A DNA stretch of 64,000 bases from Thiorhodovibrio frisius (GCF_033954835.1 NZ_CP121471.1:1116001-1180000); one strand, 5' to 3'; numbered from the stretch's first letter, positions 8,646-16,754 are shown. A program made the numbers and translations. Notes: generated from the letters alone by a model not told the origin.

Positions 8646-8915
8646 ATGCCAACAATCAGCATGTTTTATGGTATTTTAGTTGCCATGTATGCGCTTGATA
8701 CAGAGAAGCATCATCTTCCCCACATTCACATTCGTTATAACGAATACAAAGCTGTGCTGAAAATACCTGATGGCGAAGTGCTTGAAGGAGATTTTCCAAT
8801 ACGCCAGATGAAGCTGGTTCAAGCTTGGATTGAACTACACCAAGACGAGCTGATGGCCGATTGGTATTTAGCAAGTTCTGGACAAACGCCTTTCAAGATC
8901 GATCCATTGCGGTAA
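8646..8915 (+). CDS. DUF4160 family protein
   Basis: An 89-residue protein with the DUF4160 layout: PTISMFYGILVAMY start, HHLPHIHIRYNEYKAVL core, then QMKLVQAWIELHQDELMADW and a PFKIDPL end. The family's function is not established. Members are usually encoded next to a DUF2442 gene, as here, and are often listed as candidate toxin-antitoxin-like pairs. The region is clearly more AT-rich than its neighbours, suggesting recent acquisition. The 4-nt spacing to the next gene supports co-transcription. Confidence 0.85.
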   Translation: MPTISMFYGILVAMYALDTEKHHLPHIHIRYNEYKAVLKIPDGEVLEGDFPIRQMKLVQAWIELHQDELMADWYLASSGQTPFKIDPLR

Positions 8916-8919
8916 AAAA

Positions 8920-9177
8920 ATGCTAACTCCCGATGTCATTAAAGTTGTCGCCACTCCAGATTTTTGGATTGAGGCAGAATTTGAGACAGGTGAAACACGC
9001 CGATTTGACATGCGGCCTTACCTTGATTTTCCGGCTTATGCAGAGCTGAAAGAGTCTGGAGTGTTCATGCGGGCGCATGTAGAGAATGGCACGGTCGCAT
9101 GGCGTGAAGACATTGATTTATCCCCTGATACACTTTACCTGCGGGGTGAGAAATCAAAGATGTTGGACTCAATTTAA
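8920..9177 (+). CDS. DUF2442 family protein
   Basis: An 85-residue protein typical of DUF2442: short beta-rich N-terminus (DVIKVVATPDFWIEAEFETG), then RRFDMRPYLDFPAYAELK and a C-terminal WREDIDLSPDTLY. It starts 4 nt after the DUF4160 stop, so the two form one transcription unit. It has the same AT-rich composition as its partner. The biochemical role of this family is unknown, and a role as partner or antidote to DUF4160 is only inferred from pairing. Confidence 0.85.
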   Translation: MLTPDVIKVVATPDFWIEAEFETGETRRFDMRPYLDFPAYAELKESGVFMRAHVENGTVAWREDIDLSPDTLYLRGEKSKMLDSI

Positions 9178-9205
9178 TGGCATTGATCATGAAACACTCC
9201 CAACT

Positions 9206-9461
9206 TTAATCCGCTTGCGCCAACGTACCCGAGATGCTATCCATGACAGTGTGGCCGGTGATGGTGATCTCGCCGTTGTTCATCACGCCCAGATCGCCGG
9301 TGCGAAACCAGCCATCGGCAGAGAGGGCGGCAGTTTTGTCTTCTGGCTCGCCGCCGACGTAGCCGGAGAACAGATGCTGGCGGGAATAATCCTGTAGATG
9401 GCCTTCCTCGCCTTCGCACAGCAGCTGCTTTTGCGCATCGGCCACTCCGATGTGCCAGCCC
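9206..9461 (-). pseudogene. Fragment of an AMP-dependent acyl-CoA synthetase (long copy)
   Basis: About 84 codons on the minus strand, GWHIGVADAQKQLLCEGEEG through DGWFRTGDLG to TITGHTVMDSI, equal the ANL-fold segment containing motif A8 (GWFRTGDLG). Neither the ATP-binding N-terminal core nor the C-terminal lysine domain is present. The frame stays open far upstream only because it runs antisense to the gene at 9560. It overlaps in content with the shorter copy at 8226-8363. Confidence 0.75.
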
Positions 9462-9559
9462 GCAGTGCTCATGGGTTCACGTCTCGGGCGCATTTTCGCG
9501 TGATACTTGGTGCAGTGAGTGACTGTGCCGACAGACGCGCAATCCGCTACACTTTCCTC

Positions 9560-10204
9560 ATGGTGAACGAAGTCCCGGACAACCCTGACAAAGAGCCGCA
9601 GCGCCAATGGCACCGAGCGTTCGGCATTGCGCTGGTTGATGTGTTTGCGGGTGCTCCCTGGCGGGTGGAACTCGAACAAGAACTGGCCCTGACCAGCCAG
9701 GAACTCGACGTGGCAATCATCGAAGCAGCCGAAGAGGGCCGCAAGGCGTACCTGCCAGACCCGCTGCCCGATGGGCTGGAGAATCTGTGTGCCATCAACC
9801 TGCTCAGCTACAAATCCCGCCACGAGGCGCTGGATGTCTGGTCGCTGGACGAGCTGATTGGCTACTACGTCATTTACCGCAAGGTTAAACTGAATCCCGA
9901 TAACGCGCGCCACCCGCTCGACGCCTTTGGCCTGTACGCCGTCGCCACCCGTTTTCCCCGCGCGCTGTCCCAAGCCGACCGCCTGGAACCCACCGCTTGG
10001 CAAGGGGTCTACGATCTCCCCTGGGGTGGTCATCGCGTGCGCATGATCGTCCTGAACCAAATTGCCAAACACCCGCGCAACGCTCCCTGGGAACTGTTTT
10101 CCAGCCAGCAGGATCGGATGCGCCAGGGGCTCGAGCGCTACCGCGCCCGCCCCCGCGAGCGCAATGAGCGCGGTTACTGGAAACTGCTCGAACGCTTCAC
10201 CTGA
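9560..10204 (+). CDS. Uncharacterised protein, possibly PD-(D/E)XK-like
   Basis: A 214-residue protein with no recognised catalytic assignment. The pattern RAFGIALVDVF, then SQELDVAIIEA, then GLENLCAINLLSYKSRHEALD (about residues 40-100) resembles the E-x(n)-D-x(n)-(E/Q)xK spacing seen in Rpn-like PD-(D/E)XK proteins. Here the last position reads SYKS, so nuclease activity is doubtful. The following small gene is 23 bp downstream and probably co-transcribed. The flanking remnants are Rpn-like. The ATG at 9560 is chosen because upstream codons run through the acyl-CoA ligase fragment. Confidence 0.6.
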   Translation: MVNEVPDNPDKEPQRQWHRAFGIALVDVFAGAPWRVELEQELALTSQELDVAIIEAAEEGRKAYLPDPLPDGLENLCAINLLSYKSRHEALDVWSLDELIGYYVIYRKVKLNPDNARHPLDAFGLYAVATRFPRALSQADRLEPTAWQGVYDLPWGGHRVRMIVLNQIAKHPRNAPWELFSSQQDRMRQGLERYRARPRERNERGYWKLLERFT

Positions 10205-10227
10205 TTTACCAACGCGAGGCACCCGAC

Positions 10228-10482
10228 ATGGCCTACACCCTGGAAGACTTCGTGCGCGAAACCGATGAGATGGTGCTAGAGAACGCGCTCAAACGCGATC
10301 CGGAAGCCATCCTCAGACGCTTTGATCCTGAGCAACGGCTCAAGGGGCTTGATCCTGAGGCGCGGCTGAAGGGGCTCGATCCCGAAGCGCGCTTGAAGGG
10401 GCTGGGTCCCGATGAGGTGCTGGGGCGGTTTGATCCCGATCTGATCGAAGCCTGGCTGAACAAACAACGCAGGGATCACTGA
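10228..10482 (+). CDS. Small protein with tandem LKGLDPEAR repeats
   Basis: An 84-residue charged protein. After MAYTLEDFVRETDEMVLENA it carries about four repeats of a nine-residue unit (RLKGLDPEA) between residues 33 and 65, ending DLIEAWLNKQRRDH. Such GLDPE repeats are seen at the C-termini of Rpn/DUF4351-type proteins, so this may be a detached repeat domain working with the gene upstream. No enzymatic motif is present. It is probably soluble and helical. Confidence 0.6.
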   Translation: MAYTLEDFVRETDEMVLENALKRDPEAILRRFDPEQRLKGLDPEARLKGLDPEARLKGLGPDEVLGRFDPDLIEAWLNKQRRDH

Positions 10483-10577
10483 ACCGGAGCTATAAGGGGT
10501 CACATAGGGTCGGCCCCGCGATGTAAGATTGCGCGCGAAGTTTGTGCCTCGGGGCTTTTCGCTTTGCGCAGAGTCCG

Positions 10578-10599
10578 GCCAGTAGCTGTGTCTACTGGC
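10578..10599. other. Perfect 8-bp hairpin
   Basis: GCCAGTAG and CTACTGGC are separated by 6 nt, 50 bp before the second Rpn-type remnant. There is no T-run, so it is not a typical intrinsic terminator. Otherwise the 10483-10625 interval shows nothing recognisable. Confidence 0.5.
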
Positions 10600-10625
10600 A
10601 CTTAATCGGCTAGACTCGCCTCATT

Positions 10626-10796
10626 ACCATCGACACACCTAATGCCCCAGTCGAGTCGCCCAAGGGCGACTACGACAGCCCCCGGAAAGAAGCCCTGGAA
10701 CGATTCTTCCCGGAGTTTCTCGCGTTGCTGTTTCTGGTTGTTTATGCGCAGGTCGAATGGGGTGTGCCGCCGGTGTTTCTCGATAAAGAACGCCCA
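10626..10796 (+). pseudogene. Rpn/DUF4351-type N-terminal remnant fused in frame to waaA
   Basis: Codons read SPRKEALERFFPEFLALLF then VVYAQVEWGVPPVFLDKE, the N-terminal region of an Rpn-type protein, and run without a stop into the waaA ATG at 10797. The start codon expected by comparison with the copy at 8450 (CATGAC) is CATTAC here, so it is lost. This is the right junction of the cassette. It replaced the native upstream region of waaA. Confidence 0.7.
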
Positions 10797-12092
10797 ATGA
10801 TAAGACGCCGATTGTATTCAACCCTGCTCTACTTGCTACTGCCAGCGCTGCTCCTGCGGCTGCTGTGGCGCAGCCTGCGCGCGCCGGCTTATCGCGAGCG
10901 CTGGCGCGAGCGTCTGGGGTTTTACAACCAGCCATCCGGGCCTGCCACCATCTGGGTGCATGCTGTGTCAGTGGGTGAGGTGCAGGCCGCGCAGCCCATG
11001 ATTCGCCATCTGCTGCTGCGCGACCCGGCTGCCCGGATACTGGTCACCACCACCACGCCAACAGGCGCGCGCCGGCTTGGCGAACTCTTTGGCGATCGTG
11101 TTGCTCATCTTTATTGCCCCTTTGATCTCACACCCGTTGTGCGGCGTTTTCTTGCGCGGGTGTCGCCGCGCCTGGCCATTGTGATGGAGACCGAAATTTG
11201 GCCCAACCTGCTGGCTGAATGCGAGCGACGCGGGATACCGGTACTGCTGGTGAATGCCAGGCTGTCACAGCGTTCGGCGAGCGGCTACAAGCGGGCCCAG
11301 CCTTTGGCGGGCGAGAGCATGCGGCGTCTAACGCTCATTGCCGCGCAAACTCAGGCCGATGCCGAGCGCTTTATCGGCCTTGGCGTGCCTGCAGAGCGAG
11401 TAGCTGTGACCGGAAGCATCAAGTTCGACCTGCAATTGCCCGCCAGCCTGACGGATCAAGCCGAGGTCATGCGTCGCTGTTGGGGTAGCAATCGCCCGGT
11501 TTGGGTCGCTGCCAGCACCCACGAGGGCGAGGAAGACCTGCTTTTGCAAGCCCATGCCCGACTGCGAGAGCGCCTACCGGCGGCTTTGTTGGTGCTGGTG
11601 CCGCGCCATCCGGACCGATTTGATCGGGTAGCGGCGTTGGCGCAGCGGCGTGGCTTTCGTCTCGCGCGTCGCAGCGCAGGTCAGGCTTGCTGTGATCAGG
11701 CTAGCCTGTATCTTGGCGATACCATGGGCGAGCTGGTGAGCTTTATCGCGGCGGCCGATGCCGCCTTTGTCGGCGGCAGTCTGGTGCCGACTGGGGGGCA
11801 TAACCTGCTTGAGGCGGCAGCCGTTGGGGTGCCTGTGATTGTTGGTCCCCATGTGTTCAATTTTCTGGAAGTCACCCGTGTGCTCATCGAGCATCAGGCA
11901 GCGGTCCAGGTGCGCTCAGTCGATGAACTAACCGACCGCTTGCATCTGTGGTTAACCGATGCCGCCGAGCGCGCGCGCATCGGCGAGAATGGTCGCCAGG
12001 CCGTTGCCGCCAACCGGGGGGCACTGAAGCGTCTGCTCGGGTTGATCGATCCCTATCTGGACGGGCTGTCCGCAGCCGCTCCCACGACTTGA
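10797..12092 (+). CDS. waaA: 3-deoxy-D-manno-octulosonic acid (Kdo) transferase
   Basis: A 431-residue GT30 enzyme that transfers Kdo to lipid IVA, an essential step of LPS inner-core synthesis at the inner membrane. An N-terminal hydrophobic anchor (LLYLLLPALLLRLLW) is followed by IWVHAVSVGEVQAAQP, with the catalytic Glu, and METEIWPNLL. The C-terminal domain has GGSLVPTGGHNLLEAAAVGVPVIVGPHVFNF. The ATG at 10797 is chosen because a truncated copy with a good ribosome-binding site begins at the same codon at 8111. The open frame continues upstream only through the Rpn remnant. The present upstream context has a weaker Shine-Dalgarno (AAAGAA). Confidence 0.93.
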   Translation: MIRRRLYSTLLYLLLPALLLRLLWRSLRAPAYRERWRERLGFYNQPSGPATIWVHAVSVGEVQAAQPMIRHLLLRDPAARILVTTTTPTGARRLGELFGDRVAHLYCPFDLTPVVRRFLARVSPRLAIVMETEIWPNLLAECERRGIPVLLVNARLSQRSASGYKRAQPLAGESMRRLTLIAAQTQADAERFIGLGVPAERVAVTGSIKFDLQLPASLTDQAEVMRRCWGSNRPVWVAASTHEGEEDLLLQAHARLRERLPAALLVLVPRHPDRFDRVAALAQRRGFRLARRSAGQACCDQASLYLGDTMGELVSFIAAADAAFVGGSLVPTGGHNLLEAAAVGVPVIVGPHVFNFLEVTRVLIEHQAAVQVRSVDELTDRLHLWLTDAAERARIGENGRQAVAANRGALKRLLGLIDPYLDGLSAAAPTT

Positions 12093-12112
12093 ACAAGGGC
12101 CAAACCGGGTGG
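12087..12112 (-). pseudogene. 26-bp remnant of the isochorismatase-like gene 3' end
   Basis: 23 of 26 bases match 13766-13791, the last codons of the isochorismatase-like gene (RPVWQLFK). It sits directly after waaA, with the ArnT-like gene between the two copies. This suggests waaA once abutted the isochorismatase gene and the intervening gene was inserted with a terminal duplication. Confidence 0.55.
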
Positions 12113-12122
12113 CAGGGCCGGA

Positions 12123-13649
12123 ATGGACCGGTCTGAGCAACGATGGGATACTGCGCCAATGCAGGACAATCACCGACACTGGCCCCTTCTTCTTCTGTTG
12201 GGACTGGGTATTTATTTCGCCCTTCATGTGGTCATCCGTGCCACTGGGACCGCTGTACTGGAACTGGACGAAGCCGAACAGGTGATCGTCACCCAGTGGT
12301 GGCTGGCTGGGTATTCAGGGCAGCCGCCACTCTACGACTGGTTGCAGGGCGCAGTGTTCCGTGTGTTTGGGGTGAACCTGTGGTCGCTGAGCATCCTTAA
12401 GAACTCCCTGCTGTTTCTGACTTGGGTTTTCGTGTTTCTTGCCGCCCGATGCCTGCTGGGGGATTTGAGGCTTGCGGTGCTGGCAACCTTGTCCCTGTTT
12501 CTAATTCCCCAGGTAGCTTGGGAGTCCCAGCGGGACCTGAGTCACTCGGTGATAGTGACCACGGTGGCGGCTGCGTCCTTTTATATGATGCTACGCTGGC
12601 TGGATCGGCCTCATGTATGGAATTATCTGCTAATTGGCCTGTTGCTTGGGCTTGGGGTGTTGTCCAAGTACAACTTTTTGATCTTTGCTGCCGCTGCTGG
12701 AATGGCTCTGCTGAGTTTTCCACGGGGGCGAGCGGTGTTGCTGCATCCAAACATCCTGTGGAGTGCCTTGGTGGCAGTGCTGGTGATGCTGCCCCATGGG
12801 TTGTGGCTGTGGCAAAACCGAGACCTGGGAACGCGATCCCTGGATAAGTTAGATGTCGGTGTTGGCTTCTGGCCATGGTCCGGAATGGGCTCTTCACTGG
12901 TGGCGGTGCTGGCATTTTTGGCGCCACTGCTGCTGGTGCTGGGGGTGGTCTTCAAGCGAGACTTCGCGCGCGCTTTGGTGAAACGCCGTGGTGGCCCAAC
13001 GCCCTTTCCCATCCATCATTACTTTTGGGCCGTGCTGGGACTTTTGGTACTAATGGCCCTGTTTGGGGTGTCCCACTTCAAAGACCGCTGGCTGCTCCCT
13101 TTGCTGCTGGTCTTTCCGCTTTTCATTTTCGCCATGATGGGTGCGGCCGCCTTGACAGAGGCTCGGGTAAAGGCATTCGTATCGGTTTGCCTGATGATGC
13201 CCCTGATCGTGCTGGTGGCGATGGCGTGGCGGGTTCAAAAATGGCCGTTAGTACAAGACTGGCATCGGTATGAGGATCCCTTCAATGAAAAGGTCACCCA
13301 AGCGCGGGCATTGGGGTTTCGGCGGGGTTTAATCCTGGGGGATCGGGCAGTGACGGCGGGCAATCTGCGTTTTCGCCTGCCGCTCAGTCAGGCGATGACT
13401 CCGGGATTCAATCCCGAGGGAGTGCAATGCTCTGATAGAGACGATCTCCTGGTCGCCTGGAATGCGGAGCGCTATCAGCGAATCCCCAAACGGCTCAAGG
13501 CGTTGCTGGAAGCCGAGTTGGGCCTGTCGGTCGAGGATGTTGAAGCCCGATGGCAGAAATCCATAGCGGGGGGAGGCTCCCAGATGGGCGTGCTCGTGCT
13601 ACCGGATGCGCTGGCCGAGAATTGCCGTATTATCCCGATACCGAATTGA
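12123..13649 (+). CDS. ArnT/PMT-like family 39/83 membrane glycosyltransferase
   Basis: A 508-residue integral membrane protein with about ten hydrophobic spans. The first periplasmic loop has the family's acidic motif LDEAEQ followed by QPPLYDWLQGAVF (about residues 45-75). This pattern is typical of undecaprenyl-phosphate-sugar dependent transferases such as ArnT, which decorate lipid A or glycans in the periplasm. The C-terminal soluble tail holds the pair DDLLVAWN and ERYQRIP. Initiation could be at 12123 or at 12159 (MQDNHRHW), and the second fits the membrane start better. It lies between two copies of the isochorismatase 3' end, so it looks inserted. Confidence 0.8.
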   Translation: MDRSEQRWDTAPMQDNHRHWPLLLLLGLGIYFALHVVIRATGTAVLELDEAEQVIVTQWWLAGYSGQPPLYDWLQGAVFRVFGVNLWSLSILKNSLLFLTWVFVFLAARCLLGDLRLAVLATLSLFLIPQVAWESQRDLSHSVIVTTVAAASFYMMLRWLDRPHVWNYLLIGLLLGLGVLSKYNFLIFAAAAGMALLSFPRGRAVLLHPNILWSALVAVLVMLPHGLWLWQNRDLGTRSLDKLDVGVGFWPWSGMGSSLVAVLAFLAPLLLVLGVVFKRDFARALVKRRGGPTPFPIHHYFWAVLGLLVLMALFGVSHFKDRWLLPLLLVFPLFIFAMMGAAALTEARVKAFVSVCLMMPLIVLVAMAWRVQKWPLVQDWHRYEDPFNEKVTQARALGFRRGLILGDRAVTAGNLRFRLPLSQAMTPGFNPEGVQCSDRDDLLVAWNAERYQRIPKRLKALLEAELGLSVEDVEARWQKSIAGGGSQMGVLVLPDALAENCRIIPIPN

Positions 13650-13763
13650 CGATCCGGGAGCGTTTCGCTATCCGCCCACCTCGAACTGGCCGCTGGAGGC
13701 TTTACTGCGGTTGATCTTTTCCTGGCTGGCTCCAGCCGGGCGGTCTGTCCCAGGATAAGCCCG

Positions 13764-14345
13764 CTACTTGAACAACTGCCAAACCGGGCGGAAGCGCTCG
13801 TGGTTGGAGTCGCCCAGCCACTCGAAGGCGACGGATTCAGCGTTGGTGACGTGAATGCCGCAGTGGCGCATGCGCTCTAGCGCGTTATCACGATGATGGG
13901 CGTGGCGTGAGCAGATAGCATCGGCCGCCACGAACACCTGATAGCCCCAGCGTTGCAACCCGGAGGCAGTCTGTACGATGCAGATATGCGCCTCCATGCC
14001 AACCAGCACCACCTGCTTGCGCTCCGGCGCGCTGGTTAAGTTGCGCTCAAAACCTGACGCGGTGCAGCATGAGAAACAGGTTTTTTCCGTGGCAACCACC
14101 TCAGATGGCAGGTGCTCGCGAATGCCCTGAATGGTTGTTCCCAGCCCGGCCGGATTCTGCTCGGTGGCGATGACCGGGATGTCGAGAATCTTGGCTGCCT
14201 GAATCAGGCGGTTGATGTTCTCTTCAACATTGGCACGCAGCTCCTGGTCCATGGCGGCGGCCAATCGCTCCTGGGCGTCAATGATCAACAGCTGCGCGAA
14301 CTGACTTTGGCACAACGGCATGGCGGCTTGGTGGGTACTCATCAC
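13764..14345 (-). CDS. Isochorismatase-like cysteine hydrolase
   Basis: A 193-residue member of the isochorismatase/YcaC superfamily. Asp in LLIIDAQERL, Lys in ATEKTCFSC and the nucleophile Cys in VGMEAHICIVQTA form the usual triad. The substrate is unknown; relatives hydrolyse amides or act on small carbonyl compounds. It is the last gene of a minus-strand run pcm - rhodanese - isochorismatase with gaps of 26 and 63 nt. The intergenic stretch between it and the ArnT-like gene (13650-13763) holds a GC-rich hairpin near 13729-13745 without a T-run. Confidence 0.82.
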   Translation of the reverse strand: MMSTHQAAMPLCQSQFAQLLIIDAQERLAAAMDQELRANVEENINRLIQAAKILDIPVIATEQNPAGLGTTIQGIREHLPSEVVATEKTCFSCCTASGFERNLTSAPERKQVVLVGMEAHICIVQTASGLQRWGYQVFVAADAICSRHAHHRDNALERMRHCGIHVTNAESVAFEWLGDSNHERFRPVWQLFK

Positions 14346-14408
14346 AGACTCCTCGCGGGGCGGCGAAAGCAGGGCAGGGTAGTTGGCTCAAGGTTGATGG
14401 CGAATGGC

Positions 14409-14729
14409 TCAATAGGTCGCCATTTGGGGGTCGACCTGTTTGGCCCAGGCGGCGATGCCGCCTTGCAAGTTAAAAATATTGCGATGGCCCATGCGCTCTA
14501 GGTAAAGCGCGACCTGTAAGCTGCGCACCCCATGGTGGCAGATGACAACGGTCTCGCGGTTGGCATCCAGGCCAGCGCGCCGCTCGGGGATCTCGCGCAT
14601 GGGGAGCAGATGCGAGCCGGGGATCTGGCAGATGGCGGTTTCCCAGGGTTCGCGCACATCGAGCAACAGAGGTGGTTCCTGGTCTGTCGCGAGGCGCTCG
14701 CTCAAGTCGGTGGGGCTGATATCCTGCAT
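14409..14729 (-). CDS. Single-domain rhodanese-like protein
   Basis: A 106-residue rhodanese domain. Residues LLLDVREPWE mark the first conserved element, and the active-site loop is CHHGVRS with Cys at about 68, the persulfide-carrying residue in this family. The closing segment is MGHRNIFNLQGGIAAWA. A role in sulfur transfer is plausible in a sulfur oxidiser but not shown. It lies 26 nt downstream of pcm and is probably co-transcribed. Confidence 0.88.
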   Translation of the reverse strand: MQDISPTDLSERLATDQEPPLLLDVREPWETAICQIPGSHLLPMREIPERRAGLDANRETVVICHHGVRSLQVALYLERMGHRNIFNLQGGIAAWAKQVDPQMATY

Positions 14730-14755
14730 TTTTCGTCTGGAGCCTGTGCGGACGT

Positions 14756-15442
14756 CTAGAAGACAAAGGCTTCTGGCTGGGGGGCATTCTCGAGCGCCGG
14801 CACACAGGTCTCAAACAGCGACTCCTGCCGATATTGCCCAGGGCCCAGGCGCTGGATGAGCACCGCCTCCATCACGGGTGCCTCGCCCACAAAGGCAAAG
14901 AGGCGCCCGCCATCAATCAGCTGTTCACGTAATCGGATCAGCGGCTCCGCCGTGGGTACCGAGCCGGTCACCGCAATGGCAGCAAAGGGTGCGGCATCGT
15001 GGCGCTCATCAAAGGGCGCGCCAAAGGCATCCATCGCCCTGATCTCAATGCGCCCAGGTGTGCCCTCGGCAATTAGCCGCTCGCGCGCCTGATCCGCTAA
15101 CGTGCTGTCGATCTCGACGCTGTGCACCGCCTCACCCAGCTGGGCAAGGCAGGCGGTCAGATAGCCGGTGCCGGTGCCGATTTCATAGACGCGGTCGGTG
15201 GACTCAAGCGCTAGCGCTTGCAGCAGGCGCCCGACGATCTTTGGCGGCAGCATGCGCTGCGAGGGTGCCGCGCCGATGGGAATCTCTATATCCGCGTAGG
15301 CCAGACCCTGGTAGGCATCTGGCACAAAACGCTCGCGCGGCAGTTCGCCCATGATGCCCAGCACCCTGTCATCCAGTACCTGCCAGGGGCGAACCTGCTG
15401 TTCGATCATGTTAAAACGCGCGCGCTCGAAATCCGTGGTCAT
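14756..15442 (-). CDS. pcm: Protein-L-isoaspartate O-methyltransferase
   Basis: A 228-residue SAM-dependent methyltransferase that repairs isoaspartyl residues in aged proteins. The N-terminus MIEQQVRPW and RFVPDAYQGLAYAD is followed by AAPSQRMLPPKIVGRLLQAL and the SAM-binding VYEIGTGTGYLTACLAQL (about residues 85-102), all family signatures. It heads the minus-strand run with the rhodanese and isochorismatase genes. The 169 bp up to proB show no further gene. Confidence 0.88.
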   Translation of the reverse strand: MTTDFERARFNMIEQQVRPWQVLDDRVLGIMGELPRERFVPDAYQGLAYADIEIPIGAAPSQRMLPPKIVGRLLQALALESTDRVYEIGTGTGYLTACLAQLGEAVHSVEIDSTLADQARERLIAEGTPGRIEIRAMDAFGAPFDERHDAAPFAAIAVTGSVPTAEPLIRLREQLIDGGRLFAFVGEAPVMEAVLIQRLGPGQYRQESLFETCVPALENAPQPEAFVF

Positions 15443-15611
15443 TGATCGGGCAACCTTGTCAGATTAAAAAAGTCTGGCCTGGCCGTCAGGCGTCTTTGTG
15501 CGAGACAGCCGGACGGAGTAAATCGGGGCGAAGTTGATGGGGCTGCGTTCATCGCACCAGTCTCCCGCTGCGGTCGCGTCAAGGCTAAGGTTTTTGTCCG
15601 GTGCTGGCAAG

Positions 15612-16754
15612 TCAGACCATGACCAGATTATCCCGGTGGATGAGTTCCGCATCATCCATAAAGCCGAGAATCGCGGAAAAATTGCTGCTGGGCTGGCCGA
15701 GCAGGCGGCGGGTGTCGGTGGCATCATAGTTGACTAGGCCGCGGGCGATTGCCCGACCGGCTGGGTCGACACAGACGACAGGATCGCCGCGGCTGAAGTG
15801 GCCTTCTACCGCTTTTACGCCGACCGCGAGCAGGCTGCGACCTTTCTCGCGCAATGCGCGCACGGCGCCATCGTCGAGTAGCAGGCGGCCTTGGGGCTGG
15901 AGTTGCCCCGCCAGCCACTGCTTGCGGGCAGCCTGCGGACCTTGCACGGGCATCAGTAGGGTGCCAATGTCCACCCCGGAGTGAATCGCATCAAGCACCC
16001 CGGCGCGGCGTCCCGGTGCGATCACGGTCGCGCAGCCAGAGCGCGCGGCCAGGCGCGCGGCGCGGACTTTGGTCAGCATGCCGCCACGGCCAAGGCCAGA
16101 ACGGCTGCCGCCGGCGGCGGTGTCGAGACGGTGGTCGTCAATGCGCGTCTCGCTAATCAAGCTCGCATCCGGGTTGATGCGTGGATCGGTCTCGAATAGC
16201 CCGTCCTGGTCGGTCAGTAAAATCAACAGCTCGGCCTCGATCAGGTTTGCGACCAGCGCCGCCAGAGTGTCGTTGTCGCCAAAGCGCAGCTCGTCAGTGG
16301 CGACAGTGTCGTTTTCGTTCACCACTGGGATCACGCCCAGCGATAAGAGCGTCTTGAGCGTGCTGCGGGCGTTTAAATAGCGCGCACGGTTGGCCAGGTC
16401 GTCACGAGTGAGCAGAATCTGTGCCGTGTGTAGACCCTGACGGGCAAAGCCGTCCTCGTAAGCGCGGACCAGACCCATCTGTCCGATGGCAGCGGCCGCC
16501 TGAAGCTCGTGCAATCTGCGTGGTCGCTGCCGCCAGCCCATGCGCGCCATGCCCTGGGCCACCGCCCCTGAGGACACTAGCACCACCTGGTGACCCTGTT
16601 GGCATTGCGCGGAGATTTGCGCGATCCAGGGCGCGAGAATGTCCACCGACAGGCCCTCGCCATCGGCGGTCAGCAGTGCGCTGCCAATCTTGACCACCCA
16701 GCGCTTGATGCTTGGAATACGCTCGCGTGCGAAAAGTGGCCCCGGATGCTGCAT
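15612..16754 (-). CDS. proB: Glutamate 5-kinase
   Basis: A 380-residue gamma-glutamyl kinase, the first step of proline synthesis. The amino-acid kinase domain starts [11 protein letters not shown] and includes [30 protein letters not shown] and [16 protein letters not shown]-terminal PUA domain (about residues 280-375) gives the full-length bacterial form. The start at 16754 has no strong Shine-Dalgarno. It follows obgE on the same strand after a 148-bp gap with no terminator I can see, so it may be read from the rplU promoter as well as its own. Confidence 0.93.
   Translation of the reverse strand: MQHPGPLFARERIPSIKRWVVKIGSALLTADGEGLSVDILAPWIAQISAQCQQGHQVVLVSSGAVAQGMARMGWRQRPRRLHELQAAAAIGQMGLVRAYEDGFARQGLHTAQILLTRDDLANRARYLNARSTLKTLLSLGVIPVVNENDTVATDELRFGDNDTLAALVANLIEAELLILLTDQDGLFETDPRINPDASLISETRIDDHRLDTAAGGSRSGLGRGGMLTKVRAARLAARSGCATVIAPGRRAGVLDAIHSGVDIGTLLMPVQGPQAARKQWLAGQLQPQGRLLLDDGAVRALREKGRSLLAVGVKAVEGHFSRGDPVVCVDPAGRAIARGLVNYDATDTRRLLGQPSSNFSAILGFMDDAELIHRDNLVMV

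Noticed and set aside
9206-10222. Long minus-strand open frame (338 codons)
   Set aside because: Only the first 255 bp at the low-coordinate end resemble a known fold (acyl-CoA ligase fragment); the rest is antisense to the 9560-10204 gene and has no protein-like pattern.
15464-15727. 87-codon minus-strand frame before proB's end
   Set aside because: Overlaps the proB C-terminal coding region in another frame; no ribosome-binding site or family.
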